A DNA stretch of 64,000 bases, taken from assembly GCF_000296815.2 (NCBI RefSeq), contig NZ_CAIT01000003.1, positions 1 to 64,000 on the forward strand, written 5' to 3'. Shown here piece by piece: positions 45,363-54,098 of this stretch. The notes beneath the pieces were generated by a model. It did no database searches. It saw only the letters and a program-made list of their open reading frames with translations, and was not told the origin of the DNA. The first letter of the stretch is position 1, and every line of letters starts with the position of its first letter. Origin of the DNA: Fibrisoma limi BUZ 3 (lineage in GTDB: Bacteria > Bacteroidota > Bacteroidia > Cytophagales > Spirosomataceae). A program made the translations under genes and the position numbers.

Positions 45363-46151
45363 TTATTTAATGGGCGAATAATCCGTCGGTTTCATGTACA
45401 CCGACTCGACTTTCACCGTCAGCGGGCCGTTCTTTTCCGATTCTTCCTTGGCCTTTACCCACTTGGGGTCTTTGCGGAACTCATCGAAGTGCTGCTTGCC
45501 GGCCGCTTCACTTGGGTGGGCCAGGATATATACCAGTTTGGGCTGTGTGCTGGGGTCTTTCTCCACCGTTGTCCAGTAGCCAATATGCTCCATACCGTGT
45601 TTGCTGAACAGCTTGATGGTATGGTTGCGGAAGCGGTCGATCAGGTTGTTCAGGTTACCGGGCGTGGCGGTGTACGTACGCAGTTCAAAAATCCGCTCGG
45701 GCGACTTCGCCTGAGTTTTGATAGCCGGTGAAATGTCAGACTCGTTCATGAAAATCTGGTCGACACGCTCCACAATTTTACCGTTGGCCTCCGTTTTGGC
45801 CACTACGGCTTTCCATTCCGGGTCGCTGCCGAACGCTTTCCACGACGCGTCGCGGGCAGCCCGGTCAGGGTAGGAGAGGATATAAACCAGTTCTTTGCGG
45901 CTCGTGTCGGTTGGGGTCCAGTAGCCGATGTTGGTCATGCCGTGCTTTTCGAACAGCTTGGTTGTGTACTGCCGGAAGCGGTCAACGATGGCTGCGTAGT
46001 TACCGGGCGTTGGGTAGTAAATCCGCATTTCATAGAGTCGGTCGCTGGGTTTTTTCGGCTTTTTGGGCGTGGAGGCAGCCAACGCGGTAATGGTCGACAC
46101 GGCTAATAAAGATAATAAACTCAGAAAAAACGTCAGGTTGCCTTTCTTCAT
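45363..46151 (-). CDS. Exported protein with two NIPSNAP domains
   Basis: A 262-residue protein with a signal peptide (MKKGNLTFFLSLLSLLAVST, ending near ALAAS) and two tandem NIPSNAP/ferredoxin-like domains (about 38-140 and 155-255). Each has the pattern YEMRIYYPTPGN or FELRTYTATPGN, then KLFxKHGMxxIGYW and a DRAA/SEAA strand. NIPSNAP proteins have no settled biochemical role in bacteria. The gene lies upstream of the oxidoreductase on the same strand, with a palindrome between them. Confidence 0.88.
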   Translation of the reverse strand: MKKGNLTFFLSLLSLLAVSTITALAASTPKKPKKPSDRLYEMRIYYPTPGNYAAIVDRFRQYTTKLFEKHGMTNIGYWTPTDTSRKELVYILSYPDRAARDASWKAFGSDPEWKAVVAKTEANGKIVERVDQIFMNESDISPAIKTQAKSPERIFELRTYTATPGNLNNLIDRFRNHTIKLFSKHGMEHIGYWTTVEKDPSTQPKLVYILAHPSEAAGKQHFDEFRKDPKWVKAKEESEKNGPLTVKVESVYMKPTDYSPIK

Positions 46152-46196
46152 GGTTTTATTGAGAGGGTTTTAAATAAGTTGCAAAATAGAGATGGT

Positions 46197-46874
46197 ATGA
46201 CTCGAAAAAAACTGCCGGAGCTGGCCTTAATTTTCGATATGGACGGTACGTTGATCGACAGCAATCCAACGCATAAAGAAGCCTACCGGCAATTCTTTAC
46301 CCGTTTTGATATCAATTTGACCGACGACGATTTTGAGCAGCATATCGCCGGACGTTCAAACCCCGACATTCTGAAGCATTTTTTGGGAGATGACCTGAGC
46401 CCTCAAAAAATTACGGCTCTGAAGCAGCAGAAGGAGTCGTTGTTTCAGGAATTATTCGAATCGAAGATCAAGCCAATTCGCGGCCTGCTTCCTTTTCTGA
46501 AGCAGGTGAAAGACGCCGGTCTGCTAACCGCGCTGGCTACGTCGGCCCCGATGATGAACGTTCGTTTCTTATTCCAGCACGTACCGATTGAAGCGTATTT
46601 CGACAAAATTGTCTGCGACCGCGACGTAACGGATGGCAAACCAGACCCAGCTATTTTCCAGGTGGCAGCCCGCAAGTTGAAGGCTGATCCGGCCCGGTGC
46701 ATCGTGTTCGAAGATTCGCAGGCGGGGGTTGAATCCGCCCGGGCCGCTGGTATGCGGGTAGTGGCGCTGACAACCAACGGCCAGGAGAAGGATACCCGCC
46801 ACGCTGATCTGGTTATCGATACCTACAGCGAGATTACCGTAGCCAAGTTGCAGAAGCTGATGAGTGAAGAATGA
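46197..46874 (+). CDS. HAD-family phosphatase (beta-phosphoglucomutase-like)
   Basis: A 225-residue haloacid dehalogenase-superfamily hydrolase. Motif I is FDMDGTLIDSNPTH (nucleophile Asp14, acid Asp16), motif II is ALATSAPMMN, and motifs III/IV are GKPDPAIFQVAARKL and IVFEDSQAGVESARAAGM. The helical cap follows motif I, as in beta-phosphoglucomutase and phosphatases of sugar phosphates. ATG 46197 is chosen over an in-frame TTG at 46179. It is divergent from the NIPSNAP gene. Confidence 0.88.
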   Translation: MTRKKLPELALIFDMDGTLIDSNPTHKEAYRQFFTRFDINLTDDDFEQHIAGRSNPDILKHFLGDDLSPQKITALKQQKESLFQELFESKIKPIRGLLPFLKQVKDAGLLTALATSAPMMNVRFLFQHVPIEAYFDKIVCDRDVTDGKPDPAIFQVAARKLKADPARCIVFEDSQAGVESARAAGMRVVALTTNGQEKDTRHADLVIDTYSEITVAKLQKLMSEE

Positions 46875-47015
46875 GTCAGATGAGATTGATCGGCGAATTG
46901 GAATAATATCAAAATAAACAAAGATTATTTTGTACTTTATATAAATAGGAGAAACTTCACTTGTGAAACGTGATTGTCATGTTATTTTTGTTGACTACCC
47001 TCTCGATTACTGCTT

Positions 47016-47978
47016 ATGTTGAGCCGTGTTGCTAATTCAGTTTACTGGATGCATCGCTACGTGGAACGGGCCGAAAATTATGCCCGGTTCATGAGCGTTA
47101 ATTTTAACCTGGCCCTTGATCTGCCCCCCAACGTTGACCAGCAGTGGGAACCGTTGCTCATCGCTACCGCCGATAACTACCTTTTCTACCAATTCTACGC
47201 TGAGCCGACCCCCGAGAACGTGATTGAGTTCATGACGTTCGACAAGCGTAATCCGAATTCGATCGTATCGTGTCTGAGCAATGCGCGTGAAAACGCCCGT
47301 ACGATTCGCGAGGTGATTTCGAAAGAGATGTGGGAGCACCTGAATCAGTTCTACCTGATGGTGCGCGATACGGGGCCGCATCAGGACTGGAGCCAGAACC
47401 GCACGCAGAGCTTTTTCACCGACATCCGAAACGGTACGCAGTTGCTGTATGGGATCATCGACGCAACCATCACGCGCAACGAAGCCTGGCATTTCGGGCG
47501 GATGGGGCGCTTCCTGGAGCGGGCCGATAAAACGTCGCGGTTCCTCGACGTAAAGTATTTCACCTTAATGCCGGAAGCGGATTCGGTGGGGTCGACCATC
47601 GACCTGATGATCTGGTCGGCCGTACTGAAGTCGGTGAGTGCCTACAACATGCACCGCCAGCAGTACCGGACGCTGACACCCTCCAACATTGTGGAGTTCC
47701 TGATTCTGGACAAGATGTTCCCGCGGGCGGTGTTTCACTGCATCCGGCAGGCCGAGCTTTCTCTCTACGAAATCTCGGGCAACAACATCAGCCACGGCTT
47801 CGGGAACATTGCCGAACGAATGCTCAGTAAACTCCGCACGGAGATTGAGTTCACCGAACCGGCCGACATCTTCAAAACGGGCCTGCACCAGTACCTCGAC
47901 CGCTTTCAACTCCGTACGAACGAAGTAGGCGACGCCATTTTCGAAACGTACTTCGATCTGAAAGCAGTGGAAGCGTGA
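47016..47978 (+). CDS. Alpha-E domain protein (DUF403)
   Basis: A 320-residue all-helical protein matching the alpha-E/DUF403 family from its first residues (MLSRVANSVYWMHRYVERAENYARF) to the end (HQYLDRFQLRTNEVGDAIFETYFDLKAV). The family is usually encoded next to a circularly permuted ATP-grasp protein and a transglutaminase and is thought to take part in peptide synthesis or modification. No such partner is in the window, so this copy is either alone or its partner lies elsewhere. Confidence 0.9.
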   Translation: MLSRVANSVYWMHRYVERAENYARFMSVNFNLALDLPPNVDQQWEPLLIATADNYLFYQFYAEPTPENVIEFMTFDKRNPNSIVSCLSNARENARTIREVISKEMWEHLNQFYLMVRDTGPHQDWSQNRTQSFFTDIRNGTQLLYGIIDATITRNEAWHFGRMGRFLERADKTSRFLDVKYFTLMPEADSVGSTIDLMIWSAVLKSVSAYNMHRQQYRTLTPSNIVEFLILDKMFPRAVFHCIRQAELSLYEISGNNISHGFGNIAERMLSKLRTEIEFTEPADIFKTGLHQYLDRFQLRTNEVGDAIFETYFDLKAVEA

Positions 47979-47980
47979 AT

Positions 47981-48069
47981 AAAGAGTGAATGAGTAGAGT
48001 CGGATCGCCGAAGCGGAGCGAAAATGGAATGTATCCGGCAAAATTCGCTCTTTCGCTCATTCACTCTTT
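47981..48069. terminator. Inverted repeat between convergent genes
   Basis: AAAGAGTGAATGAG (47981-47994) pairs perfectly with 48056-48069, with partial pairing further in. It lies just after the alpha-E stop and before the stop of the opposing gene. The long loop makes termination plausible but unproven. Confidence 0.5.
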
Positions 48070-48087
48070 CATTCGTTTGCTCTTCGA

Positions 48088-48861
48088 TCAATAAAATATC
48101 GGTAACGTCAGGGCGATGTAGGGGAAACCGGTGCGGTTGCGGAACCGGTTGTTGTCTGCAACAACATCCCGGTTGTCGACAACCATCTCGGTTGTGAGCC
48201 ACTGATAGCCCGCTTTGACGGCAAAACGCTGATTTATCCGAACACGGGCGTAGACCTCCGTTGCCAGCATTCCGTAATCGTTGTCGCCCAGCAGCCGAAG
48301 GTTCCAGCGCTGGGCCCTGGCCCGCTGAAAAGCGTCGGGGCCCTGAAACGGTTTCTGGACCTCGCGGTTCAGGGAATCAACCGCCGTAAATGCTCCGGTC
48401 GATGATCGGTAGCGGCCCGTCCGGTAGCGTCGCAGCAACGTAATACCCAGCAGATCCGCACTGGCCCCCACCTCCACAGGGCCAAAATTGAACTGAGCCC
48501 GCAAGCCGAGGTTGAACGACGTCATCGTGACGTAGTCGAACCGGACCGTGTCGATATTCTGTACAAGGAGGGATTTGCCCAGCGAGCCCAAACCGGCCTG
48601 ACCCCGGGTTAGCCGGGCGGGGGCGGTGTAATAGTTCAGGTTATCGCCGTAGAAAGCGCCCAGTCGGCCGGTCCAGCCCAGCGAAAACAGCCGCTGATCG
48701 CCGAGGTTGATTAACTGGTAGTAAGTAATCGAAGGATTGTAATAATCATTTTTAATGGCAAGGCCCACATCGAAGCCACCGCGAAGGCGACTGGCAACGG
48801 GCGATTGGGCGTATGAGTGAAGAGCGATGGTGGTTAAAAGCGCAACCAGAATTTTTCTCAT
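48088..48861 (-). CDS. Hypothetical outer-membrane beta-barrel protein
   Basis: A 257-residue protein with a signal peptide (MRKILVALLTTIALHSYAQ) and alternating beta-strands typical of a porin-like barrel (YGMLATEVYARVRINQRFAVKAGYQWL), ending in Tyr after PYIALTLPIFY, as outer-membrane barrels often end in an aromatic residue. I do not recognise a specific family. It is convergent with the alpha-E gene and has no co-directional neighbour close by, so its role cannot be inferred. Confidence 0.7.
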   Translation of the reverse strand: MRKILVALLTTIALHSYAQSPVASRLRGGFDVGLAIKNDYYNPSITYYQLINLGDQRLFSLGWTGRLGAFYGDNLNYYTAPARLTRGQAGLGSLGKSLLVQNIDTVRFDYVTMTSFNLGLRAQFNFGPVEVGASADLLGITLLRRYRTGRYRSSTGAFTAVDSLNREVQKPFQGPDAFQRARAQRWNLRLLGDNDYGMLATEVYARVRINQRFAVKAGYQWLTTEMVVDNRDVVADNNRFRNRTGFPYIALTLPIFY

Positions 48862-48910
48862 GCAAACGTATCAGGTCGTTCAGGCGGGCAAAGATAGGCA
48901 AATGGTTGAG

Positions 48911-48985
48911 TGGTTAATTGGTTGGCCTGAACAGCAGACGTCGAATATTATCGTAGCATCTGTTTCTGGATCACCAATTAACCAC
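48911..48985 (-). terminator. Inverted repeat downstream of GlgB
   Basis: GTGGTTAATTGGT (48911-48923) pairs perfectly with 48973-48985, just after the glgB stop on the minus strand. The loop is long (49 bases) and the stem is AT-rich, so its use as a terminator is uncertain. Confidence 0.4.
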
Positions 48986-48997
48986 GTATTCAGTTCA

Positions 48998-51067
48998 TTA
49001 GGCGTTAATTTTCAGGACAACTGCCCCCAGAGGTGGTACGTTCAGACATAGGGACTGCGCCCGGCCGTGCCACTTTTCTGCTTCGGAAGCAATCGGATCT
49101 GCGTTGACAACGCCACTGCCGTAAAAATCCTGCCTATCACTGTTGAAGATTTCCTGATAGCTCCCCTCCGCTGGAACACCAATGCGGTAATTGGGGCGCG
49201 GAACCGGGGTCATATTCAGCACGATCAGCAGCGTATCTTCCGGACGTTCCCCTTTGCGGGCGTAGGTCAATACACTGTTTGTGCGGTCAGTCGTATCGAT
49301 CCATTCGAATCCTTCCGACGAAAAGTTTTTCTCGTAGAGTGCCGGTTCCGTGCGGTACAGGTGGTTGAGCGCCTTCACACAGGCCGCCACACCTTTGTGC
49401 GGAGCGTAGTCCAGCAGGTGCCAGTCCAGACTAACGTCGTATTTCCACTCGCGGGTCTGGCCGAACTCCCCTCCCATGAAGAGCAGTTTGGTGCCCGAGT
49501 GGGTGAACATATAACTGAACAGCAGCCGCAGATTCGCAAACTGCTGCCATTCGTCGCCCGGCATTTTGTACACCAGTGATTTCTTGCCATACACCACCTC
49601 ATCGTGCGATAATGGCAGCATGAAGTTTTCGGTGAAAGCGTACACCGTACTGAACGTAAACTCGTCCTGGTGGTATTTGCGGAAAGCCGGATCGCGCTCG
49701 AAATACCGGAGGGTATCGTTCATCCAGCCCATCATCCACTTCATGCCAAAGCCCAGTCCGCCCGCAAATACCGGCCGCGACACGCCCGGGAAGGCCGTCG
49801 ATTCTTCGGCTACGGTTTGCGCGTCGGGGAATTCGCGGTAAACGGCCTGGTTTATTTCTTTGAACAGTGAAATGGTTTCCAGGTTCTCGCGGCCACCGAA
49901 TACGTTCGGCTCCCACTCGCCGGCGTTCCGCGAATAGTCGAGGTACAGCATCGACGCTACGGCATCGACCCGCAACCCATCAGCGTGAAAGCGATCAAGC
50001 CAGAAGAGCGCATTCGACAGCAGGAACGAACGAACTTCGTTGCGGCCGTAGTTGAAAATATAGCTCTTCCAGTCGGGGTGGTAGCCTTTGCGCGGGTCGG
50101 GGTGTTCGTACAGGTGCGATCCGTCAAACTCGTACAGACCAGTGGCATCGCCGGGGAAGTGAGACGGCACCCAGTCGAGATACACGCCAATGCCGGCCTG
50201 GTGCAGCCGCTCAATCAGGGTCATGAACTCCTGCGGGGTTCCAAACCGACTGCTGGGGGCGTAGTAGCCCGTGATCTGATAGCCCCACGACGGCGCGTAT
50301 GGGTATTGCATGACCGGCATGAACTCGACGTGCGTGAAACCCATGTCTTTGACGTAGGGAACGAGCGCATCGGCGATTTCGAGGTAGGTTAGTTCGCGGT
50401 CAGGGTCCGACGGGTCGCGTCGCCACGACGACAAATGGACTTCATAGACCGAAATCGGAGCGTTGAGGGCGTTCGTATTCCGGCGGTTTTCCATCCATTC
50501 CTGGTCGTTCCACTCGTACCAGGTATCCCACACGACCGAAGCCGTCTGCGGAGGCAACTCCCAGCGGTGGGCGTAGGGATCGCCTTTCTCGAGTTCGCGG
50601 CCGCTTTCGTGTACGATAAAATATTTGTACACTTCGCCCCGCCCAATGTGGGGTATGAAAATTTCCCAGATGCCCGAACTGTCCCAGCGGACGTTCATGG
50701 CGTGCGTGCCACGATTCCAGCCGTTGAAGTTGCCGATTACCGATACAAACCTGGCTGCGGGTGCCCACACGGCAAAATACGTTCCGATGACGCCGTTATG
50801 CTCCACCACATGACAGCCAAACTTCTCGTATAACCGGGTGTGTTTACCTTCCCGAAACAAATGGATGTCAAAATCGGTGAATCGCGAATACATCCCTGAC
50901 TGCGTGGCCGGTTGCTCCAAAACCGCCGGCTCGGGCGTGGATTGGGCGTCGTGGACTATAGCCGCCTGAACGGCTTCGTCGGCTGCCTTCAGCTTTCGGG
51001 CGCGACTGGCCGTTTTAGGATGCGTTAAGGTGGATACGTCGTTGGTTGCGGGTTTCTGTTTAGCCAT
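48998..51067 (-). CDS. glgB: 1,4-alpha-glucan branching enzyme
   Basis: A 689-residue GH13 branching enzyme. An N-terminal extension of about 60 residues precedes the CBM48 domain (YFAVWAPAARFVSVIGNFNGW). The catalytic barrel has DWVPSHFP, the nucleophile Asp368 in DGLRVDAVASM, the acid Glu421 in VAEEST and the LSHDEVVYGKKS motif. It forms alpha-1,6 branches in glycogen or alpha-glucan. ATG 51067 (MAKQKPATN) is preferred over one 7 codons upstream. With the maltokinase and GlgE near 59-63 kb it completes the later steps of the GlgE pathway, although it is 10 kb away. Confidence 0.95.
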   Translation of the reverse strand: MAKQKPATNDVSTLTHPKTASRARKLKAADEAVQAAIVHDAQSTPEPAVLEQPATQSGMYSRFTDFDIHLFREGKHTRLYEKFGCHVVEHNGVIGTYFAVWAPAARFVSVIGNFNGWNRGTHAMNVRWDSSGIWEIFIPHIGRGEVYKYFIVHESGRELEKGDPYAHRWELPPQTASVVWDTWYEWNDQEWMENRRNTNALNAPISVYEVHLSSWRRDPSDPDRELTYLEIADALVPYVKDMGFTHVEFMPVMQYPYAPSWGYQITGYYAPSSRFGTPQEFMTLIERLHQAGIGVYLDWVPSHFPGDATGLYEFDGSHLYEHPDPRKGYHPDWKSYIFNYGRNEVRSFLLSNALFWLDRFHADGLRVDAVASMLYLDYSRNAGEWEPNVFGGRENLETISLFKEINQAVYREFPDAQTVAEESTAFPGVSRPVFAGGLGFGMKWMMGWMNDTLRYFERDPAFRKYHQDEFTFSTVYAFTENFMLPLSHDEVVYGKKSLVYKMPGDEWQQFANLRLLFSYMFTHSGTKLLFMGGEFGQTREWKYDVSLDWHLLDYAPHKGVAACVKALNHLYRTEPALYEKNFSSEGFEWIDTTDRTNSVLTYARKGERPEDTLLIVLNMTPVPRPNYRIGVPAEGSYQEIFNSDRQDFYGSGVVNADPIASEAEKWHGRAQSLCLNVPPLGAVVLKINA

Positions 51068-51319
51068 AATGAAAGATGCTATCGGCAAAAATGTCCGGAA
51101 AAATAGTGAAAAACCTCTACCTATTGGATAACCCCCATTTTGAGTAAGCTGTTTACAAATTCGTAAGGAGCGGGCGGGCCATTAGCGGTTGGATAAGCGG
51201 GTTGATAACTGGCCTGACGTAGCTAAATGGCAGATACGGACGTAAAATCCACCGATAAAATAGCGACCTTTACGCCGGTTCAAGGCCAAACGAAACCTAT
51301 GAACTTTTGTTGATACCCC

Positions 51320-52150
51320 ATGATCAGAATTGGACAGATGAATCGGTTGCGGGCGCTGCGGGAAACCAGCGTCGGTGTTTTTCTGGGCGACCGGGATGGT
51401 AACGACCTACTGTTACCCAACAAATACGTACCGGAAACGCTGGAGATCGACGACATGATCGACGTATTTGTGTACACCGATTCTGAAGATCGGCCCGTGG
51501 CGACAACGCGGCTGCCGTATGTGGAGCGTGATGAGTTTGGATTTCTGGAAGTTGTGGCCGTAACCAACTTCGGCGCGTTCCTCGACTGGGGCCTGGAAAA
51601 AGACCTGCTCGTACCGCTGAAAGAACAGCAGCTACCCATGAAGGTCGGGCAGCGGTACGTCGTGTTTCTCTACCTCGACCGGGACACGGGGCGGCTGGTG
51701 GCATCCAGCCGGATCAACTCCTTTCTCGACGACGATGCCTCTGACCTGGAAGCCGGGCAGGCGGTGGACCTGATGGTGTATGAGCGGACGGATCTGGGCT
51801 ATAACGTAATTATCAACAATCGGTACCGGGGACTTTTGTACACCAACGAACTGTTCAAACGCGTAACGGTGGGCGACCGGCTGGAGGGCTACATCAAAAC
51901 CATACGCCCCGACAAACGTGCCGACGTAACGCTGCAAAAGCCCGGCTATGAGGGTATTGAGCCGAATGCACAGCTTATCCTGGATAAGCTGAAAGCAGCA
52001 GGCGGTTTCCTGCCCCTGAACGACGAAAGCGCACCCGAAGCGATTTATCGCACCCTCGAAATGAGCAAAAAAACGTTCAAGAAGGCGATTGGGTCGTTGT
52101 ACCGTGAGCGGGCGATCCGGATTGAGCCGGATGGAATTCGGTTGGTTTGA
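51320..52150 (+). CDS. cvfB: CvfB-family S1-domain RNA-binding protein
   Basis: A 276-residue protein matching CvfB/YitL: several S1-like OB folds (IGQMNRLRALRETSVGVFL, FLEVVAVTNFGAFLDWGLEKDLLVP, GYNVIINNRYRGLLYTNELF) and a C-terminal winged helix (EMSKKTFKKAIGSLYRERAI). The family binds nucleic acid and affects virulence-factor expression in Staphylococcus; the role in Bacteroidota is unknown. A broken copy of its last ~50 codons lies at 54030-55376, the result of a duplication. Confidence 0.9.
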   Translation: MIRIGQMNRLRALRETSVGVFLGDRDGNDLLLPNKYVPETLEIDDMIDVFVYTDSEDRPVATTRLPYVERDEFGFLEVVAVTNFGAFLDWGLEKDLLVPLKEQQLPMKVGQRYVVFLYLDRDTGRLVASSRINSFLDDDASDLEAGQAVDLMVYERTDLGYNVIINNRYRGLLYTNELFKRVTVGDRLEGYIKTIRPDKRADVTLQKPGYEGIEPNAQLILDKLKAAGGFLPLNDESAPEAIYRTLEMSKKTFKKAIGSLYRERAIRIEPDGIRLV

Positions 52151-52244
52151 GGGAGAATAAGGGCTTACGAAAGAGAAAGTTTATCATTTATTGCTCTTAG
52201 GTTAACATAAACCAGATCATACAACTGGGCTGGGCTCTTGTGAC

Positions 52245-52643
52245 TCACCAATTGAGTGCTGCTTTGATGACTAAATGCCCTTTCTTAGTACCTATAGGCT
52301 GATAGGTAATCAACAGATCTCTATTTTCGTAAAAGTCTCGTACCGCACTATCCGCAATAATACCTTTTAAGGGAATACGAACGTATTCAGCCGTTTCCGT
52401 TCGGAAACTCACGATGGCACTTTTATCAATTACCCCTTCTATCTGATAACGGATGACGACAGGATTGATAAGTTTACCGGGAATAATGAACTGTTGTGGC
52501 TTTGATACATCCTCAATAATGTACTCCTGATAAGGGCCAACACCTTGGGAAGGCGGTAAAAAAATAAACAGTACTACAAAGCTTACCAAAAGAAGAACGA
52601 ATAGAACAATTGCAATTCGAGTGAAGCGAGGTATCCTTTTCAT
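52245..52643 (-). CDS. Hypothetical membrane-anchored protein, paralog A
   Basis: A 132-residue protein with one N-terminal membrane helix (about 10-30, IAIVLFVLLLVSFVVLFIF) and a beta-rich periplasmic part ending LITYQPIGTKKGHLVIKAAL. It is related to the protein at 55998-56390 (similar order: helix, V/I-rich strands, LIYQPIxxxKGxLVI end). I do not recognise the family. It is convergent with cvfB, the same place its paralog holds relative to the pseudo-copy of cvfB, so the two arose from one tandem duplication. Confidence 0.65.
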   Translation of the reverse strand: MKRIPRFTRIAIVLFVLLLVSFVVLFIFLPPSQGVGPYQEYIIEDVSKPQQFIIPGKLINPVVIRYQIEGVIDKSAIVSFRTETAEYVRIPLKGIIADSAVRDFYENRDLLITYQPIGTKKGHLVIKAALNW

Positions 52644-52664
52644 TGCGCATTTGATGATTGTAAA

Positions 52665-53264
52665 TTGGTAATCGCTCTACTTAACATAATACTCACTTAT
52701 ACAACACTTGACTCACCAGTGAATTACGACTTCAACAATGCTTCGGTTAAGCCACCAATTGATCAAGAGAGCTTATCAATGTTTGATTCTAACCACAAAG
52801 CTCCATTAGGTAAATCACTTAACGAATTGCTGTTGAAGTTCAATGGTAGTTCCTTTGATGAGTATGTCATTCAAGCCCCTAATGACAAAAAGTGGCTATG
52901 CTACACAATGCATGAAAAGTATTTTAGAGTTTATTCCTTTTTTTCCTTAGATGAGATTCAGGATAGGATCGAGTCAATAACAGAGCATTGTCTAGATTAT
53001 GAGATAGATGTTGAGAGTCCATTGTTTTTTCTCAATTCTATGATTCCCTTTACAGAAGTGGACGGCTTCAATCCTTTATGTATTGTCACTAAAGGCGATG
53101 ATGAAGGCAAAATTTACCTAGTTGAATGGTATTTTCATCATCAAAACAATGGCAGTCTTCCATTTCCCAGGCAATTAGTGGCCGACTCATTTGAGGAGTT
53201 TCTATCTATGTTGAGTCTTGCGGATGAAGACGTACGATACAAAAAGGCAATTTCATCATACTAG
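52665..53264 (+). CDS. Hypothetical low-GC protein, possibly SMI1/KNR4-like
   Basis: An acidic, AT-rich gene of up to 199 residues. The first in-frame start is TTG 52665; ATG 52779 (MFDSNHKAPLGKSLNELL) would give 161 residues and is the more natural start. The sequence has the mixed alpha/beta character and late motif RQLVADSFEEFLSMLS seen in SMI1/KNR4-type immunity proteins, but there is no firm signature and no toxin gene nearby. Its base composition is well below that of neighbours, which suggests recent acquisition. Confidence 0.55.
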   Translation: MVIALLNIILTYTTLDSPVNYDFNNASVKPPIDQESLSMFDSNHKAPLGKSLNELLLKFNGSSFDEYVIQAPNDKKWLCYTMHEKYFRVYSFFSLDEIQDRIESITEHCLDYEIDVESPLFFLNSMIPFTEVDGFNPLCIVTKGDDEGKIYLVEWYFHHQNNGSLPFPRQLVADSFEEFLSMLSLADEDVRYKKAISSY

Positions 53265-53381
53265 AACAAGCTAGATGATTTGATTCAAGAGTTACCGAGA
53301 AATTGTACTTTCCCTAAACAGCTAATAGAGTTCTAAACACAGCCGTTCCAAGAATATTTTTCTTACATAAGATTATTTATG

Positions 53382-53807
53382 CAACAGTTCCCCAAAAAGC
53401 ACCAAATCCAGCTACTGCAATCAGTAGTCAAGCATTGTACTTTTTCTTGTTATCTGGTCTTCCTAAATAATCTGATCTCAATAACTTTGTTCTTCACAGT
53501 ATCAAATACAGGTTGAACTTTATACTTTCCTGAATTAAGCAGTTCATAAAAATTCTTTTCCTTGATGATGTTATTCGAGGTATCTCGATAGATGGTTCTT
53601 CGATTAGTGCGGTAAGTTTGGCCATATGAAACCATGGAAGTAAGGAAAAAGAACAGATATATAGTCAGCTTCATAGTTTTACATTTCTTTCTAAGATGTA
53701 GTTGGTATCTATAATTCCACAAAGATGCCTTATAATAATAGGGAAAAAGTACAATGCTTGACTACTGATTGCAGTAGCTGGATTTGGTGCTTTTTGGAGA
53801 ACTGTTG
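53382..53807. mobile_element. 426-bp element with 65-bp terminal inverted repeats
   Basis: The ends 53382-53446 and 53743-53807 are inverted repeats matching at 64 of 65 bases, starting CAACAGTTC. Each end contains a small palindrome, CTACTGCAATCAGTAG. The interior is filled by one short gene for a small exported protein and has no transposase, so it looks like a MITE-type element moved in trans. I see no obvious target-site duplication. Confidence 0.8.
53450..53674 (-). CDS. Small secreted hypothetical protein inside the inverted-repeat element
   Basis: A 74-residue protein with a signal peptide (MKLTIYLFFFLTSMVSYGQ) and a short, basic mature part (TNRRTIYRDTSNNIIKE, ending LFRKTR). It almost fills the space between the two 65-bp inverted repeats and stops 4 bases from the left one, so it appears to be cargo of the element. 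No family is recognised and no transposase motif is present. An ATG 16 codons upstream is possible but would bury the signal peptide. Confidence 0.55.
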   Translation of the reverse strand: MKLTIYLFFFLTSMVSYGQTYRTNRRTIYRDTSNNIIKEKNFYELLNSGKYKVQPVFDTVKNKVIEIRLFRKTR

Positions 53808-53911
53808 AATAACTATCATTATGTCAAGATGAAATTTTTAGAAGGCCTCATTTAAATTAATAAGCGCTTTCCTGGTTTTAGCTAAAGCTGGATGGCTGGT
53901 ACGCTGCCTTA

Positions 53912-54033
53912 GGCTCTAATTACCTTCACATACGCCAGCTTCCTGAGAATGCTATAAATCTCCGTCTGCCACTTGCCGATGTAGTGGAGGCAATGGCTGT
54001 CGAAGCAGCGGTCTCCTTCGAGCATGATGCAGG
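53912..54033 (-). pseudogene. Fragment of the 3' end of the Xaa-Pro aminopeptidase gene
   Basis: The minus strand encodes a degenerate copy of the last ~37 residues of the peptidase at 56445 (CIMLEGDRCFDSHCLHY and TEIYSILRKLAYVK against IMLEEDGLFDGQHFRY and TEIYTIPRKLGYVK). Everything upstream is missing, and at about 54030 the sequence switches to a cvfB 3' fragment. It is the left side of a duplication junction. Confidence 0.8.
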
Positions 54034-54098
54034 CAGCTTCCTGTCCCTGAACGACGAAAGCGCCCCAAAGCGATTTGCCGGTGTAAGTACCCCTAATC

